Assembly: GCF_000306765.2 (NCBI RefSeq)
Contig: NC_017941.2
Coordinates: 124,001 to 188,000, forward strand
DNA: 64,000 bases
Direction: 5' to 3'
Source of the DNA: Haloferax mediterranei ATCC 33500
Lineage (GTDB): Archaea; Halobacteriota; Halobacteria; Halobacteriales; Haloferacaceae
The notes beneath the pieces were generated by a model that worked only from the letters and a program-made list of their open reading frames with translations, did no database searches and was not told the DNA's origin. A program made the translations under genes and the position numbers. Below are positions 9,498 to 18,124 of this stretch, piece after piece. Numbering within the stretch: position 1 is the first letter of the stretch; each line of letters begins with the position of its first letter.

Positions 9498-10490
9498 GTG
9501 CAGTCGGCCATCCTTCCGGTACTCTTCGAGGTCCTCCCGCGAGTCGTGCGCATCGCCGCGTACATCGCCGTCGGCGTCTTCGCGGCGAATCTCGTCGTCG
9601 CCTTCGGTCTCGTCGAGCGAATCGCCGGTCTCTCTCGGTATCTGACGAGTCCTGCAAACCTCCCCGACGAGGTTGGGACGGCCATCGTCACGACCGCCGC
9701 ATCCACGACGGCGGGATACGGAATGCTCGCCGAGTTCCGCGAATCCGGCGTCCTCGACGACCGAGCGACTCTCATAGCTGTCACCATCAACACGTTCTTC
9801 GGCTTCGTCCAGCACATCTTCACGTTCTACTGGCCGGTTCTCATCCCCATCCTCGGCCGCGAAGTCGGGTTCATGTACGTCGGCGCGCGGGCGGCTATTG
9901 CCCTCGCAATCACCATCACGGGCGTTCTCGCTGGCGCAGTTTTCCTCTCCGACCGGAGTACTGCCCCCGTGGCCGTCGCCGAGACCGACGGTTCGGGCGA
10001 AATCGCCACAGCTGACTCTGTTCTCGACACCGACAGCGACGAGTCGGTACGAGCAACAGTCGAGGATGCGGTCCGGAGTACGTGGAAGAAGCTCCGTCGC
10101 ATCGTCCCGCGACTCGCCGTCGTCTACGTGCTCGTCACGCTCGTCCTCCGGACGACCGACCTCGAATCGTTCACGACACTCGCCGAACCGCTGACCGCCC
10201 TCGTCGGGTTGCCCGGGGCGGCCGTGCCGGTCGTCGTCGCCTTCGCGTTCGACACGACCACCGGCGCGGCGACTATCGCGCCGGCTATCGGCGAGACGTT
10301 CACGCCGAAGCAAGCCGTGGCGACGATGCTCATCGGCGGTATCATCTCCTTTGCCGTCTCGACGTTCAAGCGGTCGATTCCCTTCCAGTACGGCATCTGG
10401 GGCCCCGAGTTCGGCTCGAAGGTTATCGCCGTCAACACGGCGCTGAAGGTCGTCTTCATCGCCGCCGCGGTCGCCGTGCTCGTGGCGTGA
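9498..10490 (+). CDS. Nucleoside-recognition (Gate) domain membrane protein
   Basis: 330 aa from GTG 9498; TATA-like AGTTTATT about 23 bases upstream supports it. Two hydrophobic halves, each with GLVERIAGLSRYL- and PLTALVGLPGAA-like Gate motifs, are joined by a polar acidic linker around residues 155-195. The motif FDTTTGAATIAPAIGE is typical of SpmA/SpmB and YjiH-like Gate proteins. Such proteins are thought to move nucleosides or metal-related solutes, but no function is proven for archaeal members. It follows the two MgtE-like genes on the same strand. Confidence 0.78.
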   Translation: MQSAILPVLFEVLPRVVRIAAYIAVGVFAANLVVAFGLVERIAGLSRYLTSPANLPDEVGTAIVTTAASTTAGYGMLAEFRESGVLDDRATLIAVTINTFFGFVQHIFTFYWPVLIPILGREVGFMYVGARAAIALAITITGVLAGAVFLSDRSTAPVAVAETDGSGEIATADSVLDTDSDESVRATVEDAVRSTWKKLRRIVPRLAVVYVLVTLVLRTTDLESFTTLAEPLTALVGLPGAAVPVVVAFAFDTTTGAATIAPAIGETFTPKQAVATMLIGGIISFAVSTFKRSIPFQYGIWGPEFGSKVIAVNTALKVVFIAAAVAVLVA

Positions 10491-10529
10491 CCTACGTGAC
10501 CTAGCGTAAAAACGTCTGAAAACGGCGAC

Positions 10530-10946
10530 TCAGCGGTCTTCGGGGTCGATTGGCCGCCCGTCTTCGGTCGGTGGCGCGATGTAGTCGATGAGTTCCTCGA
10601 CGGAGGGGTCGCGGACGGTTACGTGCACTTCGATATCGCCGAGTTCGTCGGGCTTGCCGACCGAGAAGTTGACCACACCCTTGAACGCGGCCTGTTTCTT
10701 TAGTGCGAACGAGAATCCCTCGTCGTCACGGCGTTTTGCGAACTCCCGGCGGGCCGTATCGAGGATGGTCTGCTCGTGTAGGCGCTCGGAAAAGCGCTCT
10801 AATTCGTGGGTTTCGCCGACGAGCTTTCCCGGTTCGTGCGTGAGTTCGACGCCCGGGAAAAGGTTCTCGACGGCGTCGCCGACGCGGTCTGTTACCTCGG
10901 TGTCGCGGACGGGAGCCTCGATGCGAACGTCGACGCTGTAAATCAT
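10530..10946 (-). CDS. UPF0201 family, putative RNA-binding protein
   Basis: 138 aa. It begins MIYSVDVRIEAPVRDTE and ends IDYIAPPTEDGRPID. This matches the archaea-specific UPF0201 family, a compact alpha/beta protein with an L5/L18-like fold thought to bind RNA. Its ATG overlaps the stop of the UPF0200 kinase-like gene by four bases, an association conserved in euryarchaea. No catalytic motif is visible. Confidence 0.85.
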   Translation of the reverse strand: MIYSVDVRIEAPVRDTEVTDRVGDAVENLFPGVELTHEPGKLVGETHELERFSERLHEQTILDTARREFAKRRDDEGFSFALKKQAAFKGVVNFSVGKPDELGDIEVHVTVRDPSVEELIDYIAPPTEDGRPIDPEDR

Positions 10947-11512
10947 GCGTCGGCCTCCGTGACCGCCCCCGGTCCGTCTTCGAACAGGCGGGTGATTGTC
11001 TCGCGGTACGACTCCAGCGTGCCGGTGTTCTCGATAACCACGTCGGCGCGGTCCATCGCTTCACCCATCCCGAAGTCGAGTTCGCGCGCTTCGCGCTGTT
11101 TCAGTGCCTCGACGTCGGTGTCGCTCGCGTCGCGCCCGCGGTCGAGCAGGCGCTCGGCGCGCGTCTCGAACGGTGCTTCGACGCTCACGAGGACGAACTC
11201 GTCGCCGAAGGCCTCGCGGAAGCGGTCGAGTTCCACGTCCGACCGAAGCCCATCGACGAGCACCACGTCGTTCGATTCGAGATGCTCTTCGATGACCGGC
11301 AGCGAGCGCGCCGCGATGGCGTCGTCGCCTTCCTCTTCGCGGAGGGCCTTCGCTATCTTCCCGTGGTCCGTCGCGGGGTCGAGACCGCGGCGGCGACACT
11401 CCTCGCGGATGATGTCGCCCATCGTCACGACGGGGATGCCTGCTTCGCGGGCGACGTCGGCGAGTTCGCCCTTGCCGCTTCCGGGCAAACCGACCGTCCC
11501 GATGACTCTCAT
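10943..11512 (-). CDS. UPF0200 family nucleotide kinase-like AAA protein
   Basis: 189 aa from ATG 11512 (MRVIGTVGLPGSGKGELADV). A longer frame to 11788 is rejected because the P-loop belongs at the extreme N-terminus, as in adenylate and dephospho-CoA kinases. Walker A GLPGSGKGE is at residues 8-16, TMGDIIREE follows as the substrate-lid region, and VLVDGLRSDVE is the Walker B strand. The family is related to dephospho-CoA kinase; true substrate uncertain. It leads the two-gene operon with UPF0201. Confidence 0.85.
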   Translation of the reverse strand: MRVIGTVGLPGSGKGELADVAREAGIPVVTMGDIIREECRRRGLDPATDHGKIAKALREEEGDDAIAARSLPVIEEHLESNDVVLVDGLRSDVELDRFREAFGDEFVLVSVEAPFETRAERLLDRGRDASDTDVEALKQREARELDFGMGEAMDRADVVIENTGTLESYRETITRLFEDGPGAVTEADA

Positions 11513-11651
11513 AGCCGGTGATACCGCGTTGGCGCTGTTAAACCCTCCCTTCACGTCGCTCCGAGCGGCCGAAATGGGCGTGTTGAATCGGCGGTCGACA
11601 CGCATTCCGTCTTGTCCCGCTCTTTTTCGTTTCTCGTCGCGTACGTTCACT

Positions 11652-12029
11652 ATGACACAGCGGACTCTCGTCGTCCGAGCGCTTTGGTTCGTATTCGTTG
11701 GCTGGTGGGCAACCCCCGCCGTCGTCAACGTCGCGTGGCTCCTGAACGCGACCATCATCGGTATCCCTCTCGGTGTCGCGCTCGTCAACCTCGTTCCGAC
11801 GGTGTTGACGCTGAAAGAGCCGACAGCGCGTCTGGAAGGCGAACCAGCACGGGGCCAGCGGTCCGTGCTCGTCCGCGCCGTCTACTTCGTCTTCGTCGGC
11901 TGGTGGCTCGGTTGGCTGTGGGCGAACGTGGCGGTCCTCTTCACGCTCACGATTATCGGACTCCCGGTCGGCATCTGGATGCTGCATCGGTTGCCCGCGG
12001 TCACGTCGTTGTATCGGTTTGATGGATAG
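11652..12029 (+). CDS. YccF-domain (DUF307) membrane protein
   Basis: 125 aa from ATG 11652. Two tandem copies of the YccF unit are visible: FVFVGWWATP...NATIIGIPLGV (about residues 13-47) and FVFVGWWLGW...LTIIGLPVGI (about 81-115), joined by a charged loop. Each unit has the FxGWW and IIGIPLG signatures. Function of the family is unknown. The long plus-strand frame upstream of this ATG is antisense to the UPF0200/0201 operon and is not part of the gene. Confidence 0.85.
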   Translation: MTQRTLVVRALWFVFVGWWATPAVVNVAWLLNATIIGIPLGVALVNLVPTVLTLKEPTARLEGEPARGQRSVLVRAVYFVFVGWWLGWLWANVAVLFTLTIIGLPVGIWMLHRLPAVTSLYRFDG

Positions 12030-12072
12030 AACCCGATTCGTTTTTCTTGCAGGGCCGATTTGTGGGAGTCGA

Positions 12073-12146
12073 GGGCGCGTAGCTCAGTTGGACAGAGCGT
12101 CGGACTTCTAATCCGATGGCCGCGGGTTCGAATCCCGTCGCGCCCG
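12073..12146 (+). tRNA. tRNA-Arg (anticodon TCT)
   Basis: 74 nt folding into a cloverleaf. Acceptor GGGCGCG pairs with CGCGCCC (12139-12145), discriminator G12146. D arm is GCTCAGTTGGACAGAGC, anticodon stem CGGAC/TCCGA (last pair C-A or shifted) with loop CTTCTAA giving anticodon TCT, and T arm CGGGTTCGAATCCCG. No CCA is encoded and no intron is seen. It reads AGA/AGG codons, which are rare in this high-GC genome. Degenerate copies of its 3' end follow within 190 bp. Confidence 0.96.
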
Positions 12147-12446
12147 CTCAGTCGCGTTGCTCCTTCGCGGGCGCTCCTGAGTCCCACTCGGCGGTGCCTC
12201 GTGGGACTCCCGTCGCGCCCTTTTGCGTTTGTGTTGGTCCACCGAGCGACAGCAAGACGTGTCGAACCGTCCGCGCGGGATTCGAATCAGGGAGCAACTT
12301 GTTGCGACCGAGGTTCGAATCTCGTCGCGTGAGCAACGCGAACTGAACCTCTATCGCGGCTGTAGCCTTCTCGCGGGTTACTGGAACTCTTTCTCAGAGT
12401 AGTTAGATAATCAATATATTATTGCTTCGGGAGAACAATTTCAGAT
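12147..12446. repeat. Intergenic region with degenerate copies of the tRNA 3' end
   Basis: 300 bp without a gene. It holds TCCCGTCGCGCCC at 12208-12220 (identical to tRNA positions 12133-12145), a T-loop-like CGCGGGATTCGAATC near 12274-12288, and an 18-bp copy at 12311-12328 that differs from tRNA 12125-12142 at one base. From about 12395 the sequence becomes AT-rich (TTAGATAATCAATATATTATT) and holds the promoter of the next small gene. The pattern suggests attachment-site scars beside a tRNA. Confidence 0.65.
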
Positions 12447-12728
12447 ATGATGGATGTCGTTGGCGTACTTGCGGCGATGGTGGTTCTCGGGGTCCTCGTG
12501 TACAATCTGGTGTCCAATTTCGCCAACCGGGGGCGGTTGAACACCGTCCTTCACGGGTTGAACCTCATCGTGGGGCTTCTCTTATTGGCTTCTTATTTCG
12601 GCTTCACGCAGGCCGTTCCCGTGGACGTTGAATTGCTCATGCTGGTACTCGCACTACTCCTCGTGCCGTTGCTTATCTCTGAGTATCTCTTCGGACGCGC
12701 TCCACGGGACGTTTCAAAACAGACGTAA
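12447..12728 (+). CDS. Small membrane protein of unknown function
   Basis: 93 aa. Three predicted helices: residues 4-22 (VVGVLAAMVVLGVLVYNLV), 37-54 and 60-82, followed by a short basic tail. No recognised family. It is directly downstream of the tRNA-Arg scar region, in DNA that looks less GC-rich than the flanking operons, so it may be acquired DNA. An AT-rich tract about 30-50 bases upstream supplies a likely TATA box. A second methionine follows the first, so the exact start is uncertain by one codon. Confidence 0.65.
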   Translation: MMDVVGVLAAMVVLGVLVYNLVSNFANRGRLNTVLHGLNLIVGLLLLASYFGFTQAVPVDVELLMLVLALLLVPLLISEYLFGRAPRDVSKQT

Positions 12729-12838
12729 TCCTCCTGTCGTGGGGCTCATCTCGACTCACTCACGGCAACTACCGTTGTCTCAACCTCACCGTTTAGACGT
12801 GACAAACACTCTTCAATTGACGGGTAGTTACTGACACT

Positions 12839-13042
12839 ATGGTCTTCAGCCCTAATTCCCCGATGCACGATTTCTTCGAACAAACAATGGATAACGCCGT
12901 CGTCTACGGCGACGCGGACAAAGAGACGATACTGCACGAAGGCCCCGTTCGAATTCTCGCCAATGGATGGGTCGAAGTATCCAGCGGGAGACTCATCTCA
13001 CCGAGCGCGGTTCACCACATCGACAAGCAACCGTCCGAGTAG
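12839..13042 (+). CDS. Small soluble protein of unknown function
   Basis: 67 aa, MVFSPNSPMHDFFEQTMD start. It has a compact beta-rich middle (ILHEGPVRILANGWVEVSSGRLI) and a short acidic end. No membrane segment, cysteine pair or known motif is seen. It could be a small adaptor or regulator. It stands alone between the small membrane protein and the end of the thermosome gene, in the same tRNA-proximal accessory stretch. Start choice between residues 1 and 9 is open. Confidence 0.55.
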   Translation: MVFSPNSPMHDFFEQTMDNAVVYGDADKETILHEGPVRILANGWVEVSSGRLISPSAVHHIDKQPSE

Positions 13043-13198
13043 ATACCGGCCTGTGCAGCGCTGAGTGACCTCGGTTCAGTATCTTCGTCGCAGTCGCTCT
13101 CCGGTCGAGTCCAAGAAAAATACGGTTCTGAATCGGGCCGACGATTCGAGTCGATGCGCGAGTCAGGTGGTGGGTGTATGTGTCCTATCCGGGGACGC

Positions 13199-14881
13199 TC
13201 ACATCGCACCGCCCATGCCGCCCATACCGCCCATGCCACCCATGCCGCCCATACCGCCAGCGGGTGCGCCGCCTTCGTCGTCGTCGCCACCAGTCTGGCC
13301 ACCGGAGAGGTCGCCAGCAGCGATGACGTCGTCGATGCGGAGAATCATGACAGCGGCTTCGGTCGCGGACTCGATGGCCTGCGTCTTGACGCGGAGGGGC
13401 TCCACGACGCCCTCTTCTTCCATGTCGATGACTTCGCCCGTGTAGGCGTCGAGACCAGCGGCGAATTCGCCGCCGTCGTGACGCGAGCGGAGGTCGACGA
13501 GGGAGTCGATGGGGTCGAGACCAGCGTTCTCGGCGAGGGTGCGCGGGATGATGTCCAGCGCTTCGGCGAATGCCTCGACGGCGAGCTGTTCGCGGCCGCC
13601 GACGGAGTCAGCGAACTCGCGCAGGGTGAGCGAAAGTTCCGTCTCGGGGGCACCGCCACCGGGGAGCACCTTGCCGTCTTCGAGCGTCGTGCGGACGACG
13701 CCGAGGGAGTCCTCGATTGCGCGCTCGAGTTCGTCGACGACGTGTTCCGTGCCGCCGCGGAGGATGAGCGTGACGGACTTCGCGTCTTCGACATCTTCGA
13801 CGAAGATGCGCTCGTCGCCGCCGATGTCCTTCTGGCCGACGGAGCCGGCGAAGCCGAGGTCGTCGGCTTCGATGTCTTCGAGGTTGCTGACGACGCGGCC
13901 GCCCGTGGCGCGGGCGAGACGCTTGAGGTCGGAGGACTTGGCGCGGCGGACGGCGAGGATGCCTTCCTTCGCGAGGTAGTGCTGCGCCATGTCGTCGATA
14001 CCGTCACCGACGAAGACGACGTCGGCGCCGACATCGACGAGCTGGTCGACCATCTCTTTCAGCTGTTTTTCTTCCTGGTCGAGGAACTGCTGAAGCTGGT
14101 CGGGGTCCGTGACGTTGACTTCGGCGTCGATTTCGGTCTCGCGGACTTCGAGTGCATCGTCGAGGATGGCGATGTCGGCGTCCTCGACGGCGAAGGGCAT
14201 GTTTTCGTCGACGCGCTCTTTGTCGACGATGACGCCTTCGACGAGTTCGGAGTTGTTGATGGTGCCGCCGACGACCTTCTCGATGGAGACGTTGTCCGTA
14301 TCGATGCTGTCGTCGTCCTTGACGGCCAGCACGGCGTCGACGACGAGTTCGGCGAGCAGGTCCTTCGCGGACTCCGCGCCCTTACCGGTCATCGCCGTTG
14401 CGGCAATCTTCTGGAGGGTTTCGTGGTCGTCCTCGGTGACCTCGATAGCGTTGTCTTCGAGGACTTCCTTGGCCTTCTCGGCGGCCTGACGGTAACCCTG
14501 CGCGATGGTCGTCGCGTGGACGTCGGATTCGAGGAGGTCCTCGGCCTGGTCGAGGAGTTCGCCGGCGATGATGACGGCCGTCGTCGTGCCGTCGCCGACT
14601 TCGGTCTCCTGCGTCTCGGAGACTTCGACGATCATGTTGGCCGCGGGGTGGTCGATGTCCATCTCTTTGAGGATGGTGACGCCGTCGTTCGTGACGACGA
14701 CCTGGCCCGACGAATCGACGAGCATCTTGTCCATCCCCTTGGGGCCGAGCGTGGTGCGTACGGCCTCGGCGACAGCCTTGCCGGCTGTAATGTTCATCGA
14801 CTGTGCGTCCTGTCCGGACGTACGCTGAGAGTCTTCACCCAGAATGATCATGGGCTGACCCTGCTGCATTCGCTGGCTCAT
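13199..14881 (-). CDS. cct1: Thermosome subunit (group II chaperonin), CCT1-like
   Basis: 560 aa from ATG 14881 ([14 protein letters not shown]); a second ATG two codons upstream (14887) gives 562 aa and matches the promoter spacing equally well. Group II chaperonin motifs: [14 protein letters not shown], the nucleotide-binding [26 protein letters not shown], and [11 protein letters not shown] near 400. The tail is a run of GGM repeats typical of haloarchaeal CCTs. The hetero-oligomer refolds proteins handed over by prefoldin (pfdA at 3964). Close to H. volcanii Cct1 as I recall it. Regulation by heat is known for that orthologue. Confidence 0.96.
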   Translation of the reverse strand: MSQRMQQGQPMIILGEDSQRTSGQDAQSMNITAGKAVAEAVRTTLGPKGMDKMLVDSSGQVVVTNDGVTILKEMDIDHPAANMIVEVSETQETEVGDGTTTAVIIAGELLDQAEDLLESDVHATTIAQGYRQAAEKAKEVLEDNAIEVTEDDHETLQKIAATAMTGKGAESAKDLLAELVVDAVLAVKDDDSIDTDNVSIEKVVGGTINNSELVEGVIVDKERVDENMPFAVEDADIAILDDALEVRETEIDAEVNVTDPDQLQQFLDQEEKQLKEMVDQLVDVGADVVFVGDGIDDMAQHYLAKEGILAVRRAKSSDLKRLARATGGRVVSNLEDIEADDLGFAGSVGQKDIGGDERIFVEDVEDAKSVTLILRGGTEHVVDELERAIEDSLGVVRTTLEDGKVLPGGGAPETELSLTLREFADSVGGREQLAVEAFAEALDIIPRTLAENAGLDPIDSLVDLRSRHDGGEFAAGLDAYTGEVIDMEEEGVVEPLRVKTQAIESATEAAVMILRIDDVIAAGDLSGGQTGGDDDEGGAPAGGMGGMGGMGGMGGMGGAM

Positions 14882-14907
14882 AGACATCGCCTGATTGTTT
14901 GTGATTC

Positions 14908-14916
14908 TATAAAAAT
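14908..14916 (-). promoter_or_regulatory. TATA box of the thermosome gene
   Basis: On the minus strand the sequence reads TTTTTATAG, centred near 14912, about 25-31 bases before the two candidate start codons (14887 and 14881). The surrounding promoter is AT-rich. The homologous cct1 promoter in H. volcanii is heat-inducible (established); control here is inferred. Confidence 0.65.
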
Positions 14917-14982
14917 GTTGTGCTTAGTGGCATGTTAAAACGCAACACAGTGTAGGGGTGACACCCCGACGTTGGCGGTCGG

Positions 14983-15756
14983 TTAGTCGGGTTTATCAAC
15001 GGGTTGCAGCCGAACGCGACGTGCACCGTCGAGGGGGTCAGTGTAGTCGATATCGAGTCGGTCGTACACGCCGCGAGGAATCCCGATGTCGGCGAGGAGC
15101 AAGTCGCCAGCAGTCGCCTCCGTCCCGACTAATCCGGTCTTCGGGAGCGCCAGCGTGAGTATCGTGTCGGGGGCAACCACCATACCCGGCGAGTCACCGG
15201 TCGTTGCGTCGATTCCGGACGGAACGTCGAGCGAAACAACGCGACTATCCTCCGGGATGGATTCGACGAGCGTCGCCGCCGTCCCACGGAGTGGGCCGGT
15301 GAGTCCGTAGCCGACGACCGCGTCCACGACAACCTCGGTATTTTCGAGATGGTGTGCTATCTCTCTGTGTCCTCCAGAAACGACCGCCGCGTCCGTCGCT
15401 GCAAGAATACGTCGCTGCCGCGCTGCTGCGCCGGTCAGCTCGTTGTCTGCTCTGTCGAGTACGACCGTCACGTCGATACCACCGTTTGCCAGATGGCGGG
15501 CGGCACAGATACCCCCGCCGCCGTTCCCGCCGTTTCCGGCGAGGACGACAATCCGACCGTTCTCGGCGGTTTCGGTACCTTCGGTGCTCTCGACCGTTTC
15601 GCGGGCGACTTCTGCGAGGTTCCGCCCGGCGTGTTCCATCATCTGGAGGAGTCCGAGACTGACGGTGTCGACCGCGACGCGGTCTACCTCGCGCATCTGG
15701 TCGGCGGTGACGGCGGAGACGACTCGCCCGCGTTCTGTTTTGAACGTCGGAGTCAC
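14983..15756 (-). CDS. NAD(P)H-hydrate epimerase-like (YjeF_N domain) protein
   Basis: 257 aa from a GTG start at 15756; MREVDRVAVD near residue 21 is the usual family beginning, so the true start could be slightly internal. The domain shows MMEHAGRNLAEVARE, VVLAGNGGNGGGGICAARHL (nucleotide-binding loop) and VVSLDVPSGIDATTGDSPG. Only the epimerase domain is present; the ADP/ATP-dependent dehydratase domain of bifunctional Nnr is missing. The enzyme would epimerise damaged NAD(P)HX. It follows the KH-protein gene by 81 bp on the same strand. Confidence 0.82.
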   Translation of the reverse strand: MTPTFKTERGRVVSAVTADQMREVDRVAVDTVSLGLLQMMEHAGRNLAEVARETVESTEGTETAENGRIVVLAGNGGNGGGGICAARHLANGGIDVTVVLDRADNELTGAAARQRRILAATDAAVVSGGHREIAHHLENTEVVVDAVVGYGLTGPLRGTAATLVESIPEDSRVVSLDVPSGIDATTGDSPGMVVAPDTILTLALPKTGLVGTEATAGDLLLADIGIPRGVYDRLDIDYTDPLDGARRVRLQPVDKPD

Positions 15757-15837
15757 GACTCTCTGTACGGAGCGTGGGAAAAAGACGATACGGGGACGAG
15801 TGCCGCGTCGGCGATGGACCTCGTCGGCGGTGGCGTC

Positions 15838-16380
15838 TCAGTTGTTCTGCCGAACGTTGAAGCCGCGAGTCAGGTCGTTGTGCTTGCGTTCGAGGAACGA
15901 GTACACTGCGCCGTGTGGCGCACCGTCGAGAATCATATCGACGGCGCGACGGACGACTTCGACCTCTTCGGGTTGGCCGATGATGCCGAGCGTCGACCCG
16001 TAGATGACCACGTCCGCGCCGGTCAACTCTTCCATGAGTTCGCGGGTGCGACCGTTCTCGCCGATGAGTCGGCCCTTCTGTCGCCGCATGTCGTTTTTGT
16101 TTCTCGTGTGTCGGTCGATTTCGATGAGTTCGAACATCATCATGTCGTCGTCGAGGAGCGCCATTGCGTCCTCAGGGGCGAATCCGCGGCCGACGGCCCG
16201 AACGACATCGGGTGCGACCATCCCGAGAACGGGGTCGCCCACGCTGTCGATGGCGACACTGCCGTTTTCGGAATCAACGTCGAGTCGGACTTCTGCACGA
16301 CTCTCGATTTCTCGGAGCGTCGAACCACCTTCGCCGATGAGAACACCGATACGGTCCTGCGGCACCTTGACGTGCTGCAT
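15838..16380 (-). CDS. KH-domain RNA-binding protein (Pno1/Dim2-like)
   Basis: 180 aa with two KH domains. The first carries VLIGEGGSTLREIE near residues 13-26, the second GRLIGENGRTRELME near 103-117; both keep the GxxG RNA-gripping loop. The architecture matches archaeal Pno1/Dim2, a small-subunit assembly factor. It lies 83 bp downstream of rio1, and eIF1A is upstream of that, all on the minus strand. In eukaryotes these three act together in 40S maturation. Confidence 0.9.
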   Translation of the reverse strand: MQHVKVPQDRIGVLIGEGGSTLREIESRAEVRLDVDSENGSVAIDSVGDPVLGMVAPDVVRAVGRGFAPEDAMALLDDDMMMFELIEIDRHTRNKNDMRRQKGRLIGENGRTRELMEELTGADVVIYGSTLGIIGQPEEVEVVRRAVDMILDGAPHGAVYSFLERKHNDLTRGFNVRQNN

Positions 16381-16463
16381 ATCACTGGGTACCCGGTCGA
16401 ACGGTTTAAGCGTTCGCTCGCCCGGTCGCTACGTGTCTCGGTCGCATACGATGCCGCTGTCTG

Positions 16464-17318
16464 TCACTCGTCCTCGTCGGCGGTGACGAACTCGTACAGC
16501 GAGTCGATGTCGGCGTCAGCGCCCTGCCGTCGGAAGAAGTTGGCCACGTTGCGGCAGTCACGCTGGAGGAACTCCTCGGCGTTCGGATGGTGAATCGTGA
16601 CGGCCTGTCCGAGGTCGATGACGACGAGTTCGCCCTCGTGGATGATGAGATTGTACTCCGAGAGGTCGCCGTGGACGAGTCCGGCCCGGTGGAGGCGACG
16701 CATGTACTCACGGACGACCTCGTAGGCTGTCTGCGGGTTCTCGACGGTTACTTCGGAGAGGCGACGCGCCCGGTCTTCGACCAACCCGACGAGTTCCATG
16801 ACGAGGACGTTCCGCTGGACAGCGATTGGTTTCGGAACTCGGACACCGGCGCGTTGGGCACGTTCGAGGTTGGCGAACTCCTTTCTGACCCACGCGCGGA
16901 CGACCTGCCCTTTGTCGTGGCCGATGTTTTCGAACCGCGGGTCTCCTTCGAGGTAGTCGCGCATGTGGCGGAAGTCCGAGGCGTTGATGCGGTAAATCTT
17001 GACCGCGACGTCGGTTTCGTCGTCGCCGAGCGCCTCGTAGACGTTCGCCTCTTTCCCGGTCGAAATCGGGCCGCCGAACGCGGCGATGTGGCCGTCTTGG
17101 ACTAGTTTGTAGATGGCAGCAAAGGTGGCATCGTCGAACACCGACTGTTCGACCTTGAACTGGTCGGCGTCTTTCAGCCGCATCCTGAACTCGTCGAAGT
17201 CGCGGTCCTTTCGACGTGCGATGCGGTCTGCTTCGTCGTCGGAGACGTCTATCTCCTCCCACTCGTCACCGAACGCCTCGCCCTCTTGGGGCTCGACCAT
17301 GCCGAACTCGTCACTCAT
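16464..17318 (-). CDS. rio1: RIO1-type serine/threonine protein kinase
   Basis: 284 aa. RIO features are present: nucleotide loop STGKEANVYEA, lysine in VAVKIYRI, catalytic loop LVHGDLSEYNLI and metal-binding VVIDLGQAV. The N-terminal 60 residues are acidic and helical, as in archaeal Rio1. RIO kinases act as ATPase switches in small-subunit assembly. Its partners eIF1A and the KH protein flank it. A TATA-like segment (CTTTTCATC on the minus strand, near 17345) would make the ATG leaderless. Confidence 0.94.
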   Translation of the reverse strand: MSDEFGMVEPQEGEAFGDEWEEIDVSDDEADRIARRKDRDFDEFRMRLKDADQFKVEQSVFDDATFAAIYKLVQDGHIAAFGGPISTGKEANVYEALGDDETDVAVKIYRINASDFRHMRDYLEGDPRFENIGHDKGQVVRAWVRKEFANLERAQRAGVRVPKPIAVQRNVLVMELVGLVEDRARRLSEVTVENPQTAYEVVREYMRRLHRAGLVHGDLSEYNLIIHEGELVVIDLGQAVTIHHPNAEEFLQRDCRNVANFFRRQGADADIDSLYEFVTADEDE

Positions 17319-17493
17319 TGGACTACAGCTACGGGAGGCGAGATGAAAAGGGCACAGGTGCTGTCCTCGTGACGTTCGTCAGCGTTTGTAATGATGTTCA
17401 CTTGGGTTCGGAACGCTGTGAGTTGCATGCTCCGGTGCCATCAGTACGTGTCGTCACGGTTCGGCCATCCGGTGTGACTCGGATTCGTCTGCG

Positions 17494-17784
17494 TTACTGG
17501 ATATGGCCTTCGCGGCGGAGTTGGTCCGCTTCGGACTTCTCGTAGCGCCACGTTACGTCGGCTTTCTCGTCTTGCCAGTCCCACGGCTCGACGAGGACTA
17601 CGTCGTCTTCTCGAATCCAGATCCGTTTCTGCATTCGGCCGGGAATGCGAGCGGTCCGCTCGACGCCGTCGGCACAGCGGACGCGGATACGATTGGCACC
17701 GAGCATGTTGGTCACGACGGCGAACACTTCGTCGTCGTTCGGCATTCGGAGATCTCGGCGGCGCTCGTTCTCGTCGTCGCTCAT
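17494..17784 (-). CDS. eif1A: Translation initiation factor eIF1A
   Basis: 96 aa from ATG 17784 ([15 protein letters not shown]); an upstream in-frame start is rejected because TTTAAA at 17809-17814 lies 27 bases from this ATG. The OB-fold is recognisable: [46 protein letters not shown]. eIF1A binds the A site of the small subunit during initiation. It is the first gene of the minus-strand set with rio1 and the KH protein, though 175 bp separate it from rio1. Confidence 0.95.
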   Translation of the reverse strand: MSDDENERRRDLRMPNDDEVFAVVTNMLGANRIRVRCADGVERTARIPGRMQKRIWIREDDVVLVEPWDWQDEKADVTWRYEKSEADQLRREGHIQ

Positions 17785-17808
17785 GCGCGAGCGTTTGATG
17801 GCGTCATG

Positions 17809-17814
17809 TTTAAA
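17809..17814 (-). promoter_or_regulatory. TATA box of eif1A
   Basis: TTTAAA, a self-complementary hexamer, centred 27 bases before the eIF1A start at 17784. It decides the start codon in favour of the 96-aa product. Confidence 0.65.
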
Positions 17815-17889
17815 CCCGCCGACGTTTGTTCGCCGCAAACTGTCGCATCAAGCGACGCGTTTAGGGCATTCCCGACATGCCGTGGTGGT

Positions 17890-18069
17890 ATGCTCGATAA
17901 ACTTGGAACGAAGGGAATCGTTGGAATCATCTGTCTGCTCGTCGGTATCGGCATCGTCGCGTATCAACAGCCAATCGTCGCGGCCGGTCTCGCGTTTGTC
18001 GTCGCCGGACTGGGTCTCGTCGCTAGCGGTCTCGCCGAGGGCGTGATGAAGATGTTCGGCATGGCCTGA
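17890..18069 (+). CDS. Small membrane protein of unknown function
   Basis: 59 aa (MLDKLGTKGIVGIICLLVGI start). Two hydrophobic helices (about 10-25 and 30-50) are joined by a tight QQP turn, and the protein ends MFGMA. The family is found in haloarchaea and has no known role. The gene diverges from eif1A. A TATA-like GTTTAGG near 17859-17865 fits a leaderless ATG at 17890. The long plus-strand frame upstream of this ATG is antisense to eif1A. Confidence 0.75.
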   Translation: MLDKLGTKGIVGIICLLVGIGIVAYQQPIVAAGLAFVVAGLGLVASGLAEGVMKMFGMA

Positions 18070-18124
18070 GCCGCACTTAGGCAGAAAAAACGAACGTGTG
18101 TTTCGATAGCCGTCGCGGACTGTG

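Noticed and set aside
9372..10313. Minus-strand frame of 313 codons opposite the nucleoside-recognition gene
   Set aside because: The sense frame has membrane helices and Gate motifs; the antisense product is a random-looking Arg/Asp/Gly-rich chain.
13154..14938. Long plus-strand frame of 594 codons opposite the thermosome gene
   Set aside because: It is antisense to cct1, whose product matches the chaperonin family end to end. Long antisense frames are common in GC-rich DNA.
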